A DNA stretch of 64,000 bases from Calamus simplicifolius (taxonomy: Eukaryota > Streptophyta > Magnoliopsida > Arecales > Arecaceae): contig UESW01004253.1 of NCBI GenBank assembly GCA_900491605.1, positions 1 to 64,000 of the forward strand, read 5' to 3'. Position 1 is the stretch's first letter. Each line of letters opens with the position of its first letter. The notes under the pieces are model-generated. The model saw only the letters and a program-made list of their open reading frames with translations. It was not told where the DNA came from and did not search any database. The position numbers and the translations under genes are program-made. Shown here piece by piece: positions 58,590-64,000 of this stretch.

Positions 58590-59153
58590 AATTTGCGACG
58601 CATTAGCGACTGAAATTGCATCGCTAATATTTTCAAAATATTATTAAATATTACGATGCAATGACCTAGCATCGCAATAATTAAAAACAAAATTAATAGC
58701 GACGCATTAGCGACTCAATTGCATCGCTATTATATCTAAAATATTTTTTCATAATATTGCGACGCAATGACCTGCGTCGCAATATTTTAAAATTTTTTTC
58801 TTTGCAACGCATTAGCGACTCAAATTGCGTCGCTATTATATCAAAAATATAATTATTAAATATTACGACGCAACTAAATGCGTCGCAATATTGCGACGTA
58901 ATTGAATGCGTCGTAATATTTAATAATAATTTTAAATATTAAAAATTAGTTTTAAATTTAGCGACGTATTTGTATGCGTCGCAATATTGCGACGCAGAGA
59001 GTTGTAATATTGCGACACAATTGCGACAAATGGATATTGCGACGGACATCTGAGCGACGCCGTCATTGAATCGCTATTGCGTCGCAATAGCATGTTTAGC
59101 GACGCAATTGCGACGCATTTGGGCGTTGTAATATTTTTTTTCTCCTTGTAGTG
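58590..59153 (+). repeat. CACTA right sub-terminal repeat region and terminus
   Basis: Dense GCGACGCATTAGCGAC / TGCGTCGCAATA motifs in both orientations, ending in CTCCTTGTAGTG, the inverted CACTACAAG. Confidence 0.92.
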
Positions 59154-59156
59154 ATT

Positions 59157-59541
59157 GCAATCAATTTTCTATCTAAGGCTGATAAAGAATAAAAAAAAAA
59201 AGGTATATAATTTCATTTTTTTAATCTTTCACTAATAATACCTACGTGGATCTTACCTTATCACCATTTTTCATCTCCAATACCTCTTAAACGTTATGCA
59301 GTGTCGTCTTAACAATTTTATCCCTTTGTTATACCAAGCAAGATAGTCGGTTAAACTATTAATCATAGTTTCTAAAATATACTTGGTTAAATTTGAGTTA
59401 AATACTTAACTAAAATAAAAATATAAAAATTCAATAAAAAAATTTTAAATAATTTTGTAAGCCTGGTTGTTCTATGCATGAGTGCACGACCCTCTCTCCA
59501 CACACATGCGCGCGCGCACGCGCGACCCTCCTCTCTCCCTC

Positions 59542-59591
<50 letters not shown>

Positions 59592-60735
59592 CTTGGCTAT
59601 ATCAAATGTAGTCAAATTCAAAATTCAATTTTTTTCATCACTAAATTCATACAGATCCTGAAGTCACTCCATCTTTTCTATTTTTTAATCTTTAGAATTG
59701 TTAAACTATGAATTTAAGGATAAAAAAGATGATCTAATCTATTTTTGATTATATTTAAATATAGCCGAGTTTAGTTCTCTTTCTATATTTATTGTGTAGT
59801 TCTCTTCCCTCGAAGAAGCATAATCAACATAAATTTATTAAAGTAATACTACGTAGATGACATTATGCTAGCTAATTAAGGACTAGCTTTGAGAATCAAA
59901 GTGTCACTATAATGCCGCTTTCAATGAAAGGTAAGAATATTATATTAAACTTAGGATGATTTAATGTTTTAAGCACATTATTTAGTAGGAGGTAGATATA
60001 TGTACCTTAACACTATTATTATAGTCGTGGTACCATTTCAAACACCTTGGTAAGGAATTATGGCACAACAAAAGAAGAAAGATTAGGAAAAAAAAAAAGA
60101 GAAAACAACAATTTTTTTTTTTTTAGAGAGACTCAATTTTTTCATGGGTAACCTATCCTCTCAATAAATTCCTTGCAATCCATCACTTCTATATGCACTA
60201 GAGAATCTTTCTCTACACTCAACCAGGGTAAGTGAACAAGCAATCATATCTACATAGTATGGAGATAGCCTAATCTACTTTCTCACATAATTGGTAGCAA
60301 TGTTATAAGATTATTGTTGAGATGGTTCCATATCATGTATAATTTTTTCAATTTGCACTTCCATCTCAAGCCATGAGCTGATAAGTCTCGCGACTCTCTT
60401 TCTAAATCTACTACCTTAATCTCCATCTTCTTGCAAATACAATGGTTCTCTGCTTGAATTTCAATAGTTCTTTTCTTTTGGTTTACACTGGTATACTTAT
60501 TAAAAATAATATCCTTAATGAAAATAAGTTTGGATGACTGAATATTTTCTATACATCATAGTCTAATCCTTCGTCGTGATGCCATAACATTCAAATATAT
60601 ACTTCTTTGCTCTTAATTTAAGTTTGTATTATTAACATGAATATATAGGATAATCAAACATCTTTAAACCAGAATTATCAACTGAATGATGTGGCTATAC
60701 CTTTTAAGAAAATTTTAAATTAAAGATAATTGAGA
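59157..60735. other. AT-rich spacer with compound microsatellite
   Basis: No gene seen. 59505-59588 is CG-rich then (CA)n then (TA)n (CACACACACACACACATATATAT). The rest is unremarkable AT-rich sequence. Confidence 0.6.
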
Positions 60736-61000
60736 CACTATAAAAAAAATAAGAAATAAAGGGATAACGACGCTTTTTTTTGAATTAGACCGATACTTTT
60801 GTAAAGCATAGGAGGATAACGAGTTTTAACGACGCTTTGGTGCCTGATTTTTGATGCGGATGCTTAAAAGCGTCGGATTTAAATCGTGGGATGCCAACAT
60901 TTTTTTAGGGTCGGCATCATATTTTTTATGCTTAAGCTTGGCATCGTATTTTTTTTTGGGATGCCAACACGGCAGGATTCAATTTTTAAGCAGGCGCCAA
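60736..61000. mobile_element. Solitary second CACTA-type terminus
   Basis: Begins CACTATAAAAAAAATAAG, followed by sub-terminal-style repeats GATAACGACGC, TTTTAACGACGC, TTAAAAGCGTCGG and GGGATGCCAACA in direct and inverted copies. No matching right end was found, so it is a fragment or a recombined remnant of a different CACTA family. Confidence 0.6.
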
Positions 61001-61539
61001 ATATTTCGGAAGATCGAAACTAAATCAAATACGCCCTCCTTCTCTTTGGCTCAGTTCCTCTGCCATGATGATTTCTTCCGGGCTTATCGGGCCTCCGGCG
61101 GCGACTACGACGACCGTCCTATTTGAGAGAAGATACGGGGAGCATAACAGTTCGCATGAGAGTATTCAACCTTCTCCACTCGTGTCCATAAACAGGGGAG
61201 GCATCTCCTCTGAAAACCCATTCCTCTATTTCTTCCCTCGCTTTCGTTCTTCCTCCTCTTTCCCTCTCCTCCTCCTCTTCTCATATTTCTTTTCTTTGGC
61301 CGAAGCTTCGAGCCCTACTGCTGCCCTGCTCTTGGAACGACGCACCGTCACTATGCTTTGTTCAGCCAAGTGATGGAATGTTGCAGAAGCTCCGCCTCCT
61401 TGGCTCCGCTCTCCAACATTGGATGATGCTATCTTCTCCGGCACCATCAGCAATAGAATGGCCACCAGATAAGATAGGATACCCTTCTCTATTCCGATCT
61501 GTAATAGTGTCTTTAATCAGACTCTTTCTCACTCTTTTG

Positions 61540-62186
61540 GCCAGGAAACCCTACGGACACAGAGCCGGAGTCGCCGTCCACCCTTGGCCTTCTTCTAGAG
61601 AGGCTTCAGCTCCACCTCGACCCCCTCTCAGACGAGCAGCACCGCGTCCGAGCCATGGCCTCCGCCAGAGCTCTGATCGCCAACCCCGACTCCTCCGGCT
61701 CCACCCGAGGCTTCGCCGTCGACGCCCTCATTAATTTGCTCCCTCGACGCGCACCCTAGAGACCCCACGTTCATCCGCCCCGCCCTCAAGCTCCTCGGCG
61801 AGGTGGCCGTCCTCCACCGCCCCCTGGTCCCCTCCGTCATCGCCACCGTTCGACCTTTCTTGGGCAGCAGCAAGAGCCTCGCCGCGGATGCCATCGCCGT
61901 TCTTGCGTCCATAGCGGAGAGCAACCCGAAAGGTGGAGGTGAAAGAGGCCTCTCTCTTCTTTCCTCGGTACTGGACGAGGATCTGGTATGCTCGCTTGCT
62001 TCAAGCCCCGTCGCGTTGGTTCGATCCCGGATTCTTGATTTGTTGGTCTCCAGTATTGAAAGGGTTCAGAGTTCTTTCGCTCTCCTACGGCCTCATCTCA
62101 TGCTCAAGGTGCTTCTTGGCCTTGCAGTGGACCTCTACCCGTTGGTGTGGAGAGCTGCCCTCGGTGGTATCATGGCATTTTGTCAG
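61540..62186 (+). pseudogene. Armadillo-type repeat protein exon, possibly SIEL/Integrator subunit 4-like, interrupted
   Basis: GC-rich exon. After a plausible acceptor (TTTGGCCAG at about 61540) it reads TEPESPSTLGLLLERLQLHL, then RVRAMASARALIANPDSSGS and STRGFAVDALINLLP. A one-base shift near 61745 moves to the frame 61803-62186 (DPTFIRPALKLLGEVAVLHR, AADAIAVLASIAESNPKGGG, SSIERVQSSFALLRPH, LYPLVWRAALGGIMAFCQ). The helical Leu/Ala-rich pattern is ARM/HEAT-like and the text reminds me of plant SIEL, the homologue of Integrator subunit 4; that name is a low-confidence guess. The exon is cut at 62186 by a Tat LTR. The 5' part (61050-61540) has no convincing coding frame. Confidence 0.5.
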
Positions 62187-63158
62187 TGTTGCCGTCGGGA
62201 TCTGTCCTCCGACTCAAGCGCGGCTGATCTTTCGATTTGAACTTCCTCTTGAGCGGACCTGCACAGAAGTCCTCACGCGAGAGGCATTGGGGATGCCCTC
62301 GTGGAAGACCCTCCGACGCTTAAGTTAGTGGGGATCGACGATCAACAGAAATGAGAAGAAGGATCTCTCTAGGGAGTTCCTGCAGGGGTGACTAATCGGG
62401 AGCTCTGAGGGAGCGCCGACGAGCAGTGAAGGTGAAAGAGAGTGAGTGAGTGTGGGAGTGAGCCAGGAGCTGTGAGCGCATACCTGAGAGAATCTGGGGA
62501 TGTCGTATTTATAGGCAATCACCTGGATCTTGAGCGCCTTCTGGAAGGTTCGAAGGTTGTTAGGATACGCAAATGATTCGAATCAAGCCGTTGTAAGGCT
62601 GGTGGGATCCGTATCTTGTTTGTTGAAGGATCGACGGCTGGAAGAGCTCTTTGATGGCCTGAGATCCGATAGATGCGTAGGTCCCAGGCAGTTATTCTAG
62701 ATCCTAGACCACTCCTCAATATGATTCTTTGTTTAAGATTTCGTTACGATAGGCCTAGGCTCTCCCGCGTCAGGTTCCACGAAAGTGAGTGTCTAGTCGT
62801 GGATTGCTCGTGGAAGCCGAGCTATGGAAGTTCGGGGAGGCTGAGTTATGGGAAGCTCGTTGAAGCCGAGCTATGGGAAGCTCGTGGAAGCCAAGCTATG
62901 GGTAGCTCGGGGAGAAACAAATCATTGGTAGCTCGAGGGAGGTCGAGCTACGGGTAATTCGGAAAGGTCGGGCTATCGAAACTCGGGAAAATCGAGCTAT
63001 GAGTCACTCGGAGAGAATCGAGCTATGGGTTGCTCGACCCGCTAGACCACATTAGTTAGCTTGTTCCTCGGGGGCGTATTGTAGCGGGCGGGGGAATGGG
63101 GCTGATCTTAGCCCTTCGCACGATTATCAACGCAATAACGATTCTACCCCTCAACACA
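62187..63158 (-). repeat. LTR of a second Tat-type element (5' part beyond the window)
   Basis: On the plus strand it begins TGTTGCCGTCGGGATC and ends CCCCTCAACACA. Its reverse complement matches the U5 of the first Tat element (e.g. GACTTGAGCATCGGAGG versus AACTTAAGCGTCGGAGG, then CTCTCGCGTGAGGAC) and its TGTGTTGAGGGG start. It is a different family member because U3 is largely unlike. The polypurine tract follows at 63159-63173. The five bases before it are GTCAG (62182-62186). Confidence 0.87.
62806..63035 (-). repeat. Tandem repeat in U3 of the second Tat LTR
   Basis: About nine units of 25-28 bp of the form GCTCGTGGAAGCCGAGCTAT GGGAA (plus strand), diverged from one another. The CTCGG/CCGAG core resembles that of the first Tat element's hairpins but the spacers differ. 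Confidence 0.85.
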
Positions 63159-63564
63159 TGCCCCCCACTCCCTAGTTCGAAGCGTAGGTTCGAGCGTAGG
63201 GAGTATAGACCTAGGTGGCGGGATCCGAACGGGAGGACGCGTATTTGACAGCCTGCGCAATGATGCCCTAATTAATGCCGTGGGGCCATCTTGCTTTTTC
63301 GAGGTGGATCCGTCGTTCCTTAGGGGTGAAGGCAACGACTGGGGAGGCGCCACGTAGGAGATCTCGATTTTCACGGCGCCCATAGTGGCGGTTCCGGAAG
63401 CCTTGGTTAAGACGTCTCATCTTCACCCTGAGACAGTTTTCCTTGGGAAAAACGGGGTCATGGCGGCGCCATCCCTATTTGAAGCGCTCTCTCGCCTTCC
63501 CTCAAAGAACTCCGTCTTTCCACTTTCACAGCAATCTTGCTCAGTGTCTCTTGCAATTGAAGAC

Positions 63565-64000
63565 ATGGTGAGTCCGAGTGATCAGGCTTTGGAGGTGACC
63601 TTGGCGGACCTGGAGCGGATACGTCGTCTGTGCAAGTTCCCCCAGGATGTTACCTTGTTGCTCCCGACGGCTGAGGACAGGGTAACATCTAGATTGGGAG
63701 ATGAAGCGTTCTGCTACGAGGAAAGTTTGAGGGCAGGCCTCAGGTTTCCTCTTCATCCGCTGGTGCGGGAGGTGATGAAGTTATAATATATGCTTTACCA
63801 TGGTGACTCCCAACAGTTGGTGTAACCTCATCGGGTTCATATCGCTGTGCAACTATGTCGGAGTGACCACGACCCTTTCGATGTTCAGGGTGTGCTTCAA
63901 TCTGGTCTCCGGGAGGGCCTCGGAGTGGCCCTACATCGACCCCCAGAGATCCTTCAAGATGATCTCCGACAACCTGTCATCGATAAAGGAGTGGAAGTCG
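63565..64000 (+). pseudogene. Antisense gene of the second Tat element, 5' part, runs off the window
   Basis: Start chosen at ATG 63565 because it aligns with the start of the antisense gene at 27711: MVSPSDQALEVTLADLERIR here, MVRPSDMVSEIVAKDLGEYA there. It continues with CYEESLRAGLRFPLHPLVRE (to 63780), then, after an apparent two-base loss in AAGTTATAAT, NICFTMVTPNSWCNLIGFIS and VTTTLSMFRVCFNLVSG up to the window edge. It lies opposite to the retrotransposon's own sense, just inside the LTR, as in the first element. Function unknown; likely the same Transposase_28-type family. The upstream in-frame extension to 63385 is probably leader. Confidence 0.75.

Larger units (their letters stand above)
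46519..59153 (+). mobile_element. Complete CACTA (En/Spm) transposon, 12.6 kb
   Basis: Starts CACTACAAGAAAATA and ends TTTCTCCTTGTAGTG; the first 9 bases, CACTACAAG, are perfect inverted repeats. Flanked by ATT on both sides (46516-46518 and 59154-59156), the 3-bp duplication of the superfamily. Both sub-terminal regions are packed with GCGACGCA/TGCGTCGC motifs in both orientations, the expected transposase-binding repeats. The interior encodes a TNP2/TNPD-type transposase and a second TNPA-like protein on the plus strand. Frameshifts in the transposase make it non-autonomous. An unusually long left arm carries satellite blocks, annotated separately. Confidence 0.96.

Noticed and set aside
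61065..61734. Plus-strand frames of 102 and 118 residues before and over the ARM-type exon
   Set aside because: The first is C/T-rich leader-like text; the second is a shadow of the exon in the wrong frame (Arg/Pro-rich).

Overview
This window is nuclear DNA of a flowering plant, most likely a monocot. Signs of this are several nested LTR retrotransposons, a complete CACTA transposon, small hAT-type elements with 8-bp target duplications, and one intact intron-containing plant gene (a xyloglucan endotransglucosylase/hydrolase, XTH) with a very GC-rich last exon. A palm-like genome is a guess; the species cannot be read from the sequence. About three quarters of the window is transposon-derived.

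Layout. 20-9172: an Athila-type Ty3/gypsy element on the minus strand, both LTRs present, pol broken by frameshifts. 9173-14190: degenerate spacer holding a short TIR element (10036-10142) and two non-autonomous hAT-type elements, 10753-12017 (which carries a broken copy of a host gene) and 12737-13811 (perfect 8-bp duplication). 14195-29226: a 15-kb Tat-type Ty3/gypsy element on the plus strand with a perfect GAGCA target duplication, decayed gag-pol, a 56-bp minisatellite, many CTCGGC/GCCGAG hairpins and an antisense, apparently spliced gene. 29232-34065: AT-rich spacer with foldback elements and microsatellites. 34066-38733: a Ty1/copia element on the minus strand missing most of its integrase; its outer LTR stops at the window's only ambiguous base. 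38734-42480: spacer.

42623-44557 is the one intact cellular gene, a four-exon XTH of group III-A (XTH31/32-like) type, reading through to a 290-residue secreted protein. 45190-46082 is a third hAT-type element. 46519-59153 is a complete CACTA element (ATT target duplication, CACTACAAG termini) with subterminal GCGACGCA repeats, a 2.35-kb GATC-rich satellite with a roughly 605-bp higher-order period, a GC-rich tandem repeat, a 203-bp near-perfect hairpin, a broken TNP2/TNPD-type transposase and a second TNPA-like gene. 60736 starts a solitary second CACTA terminus. 61540-62186 is an armadillo-type gene fragment (possibly SIEL/Integrator subunit 4-like) cut in mid-exon by a second Tat-type element (LTR 62187-63158, minus strand) that runs off the window and carries the same antisense gene.

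How it fits together: the cellular content is small (XTH plus two gene remnants). The rest is a record of nested insertion. The most distinctive signals are the antisense gene shared by two different Tat elements, the gene-carrying hAT-type element, and the CACTA element with its hairpin and higher-order satellite.
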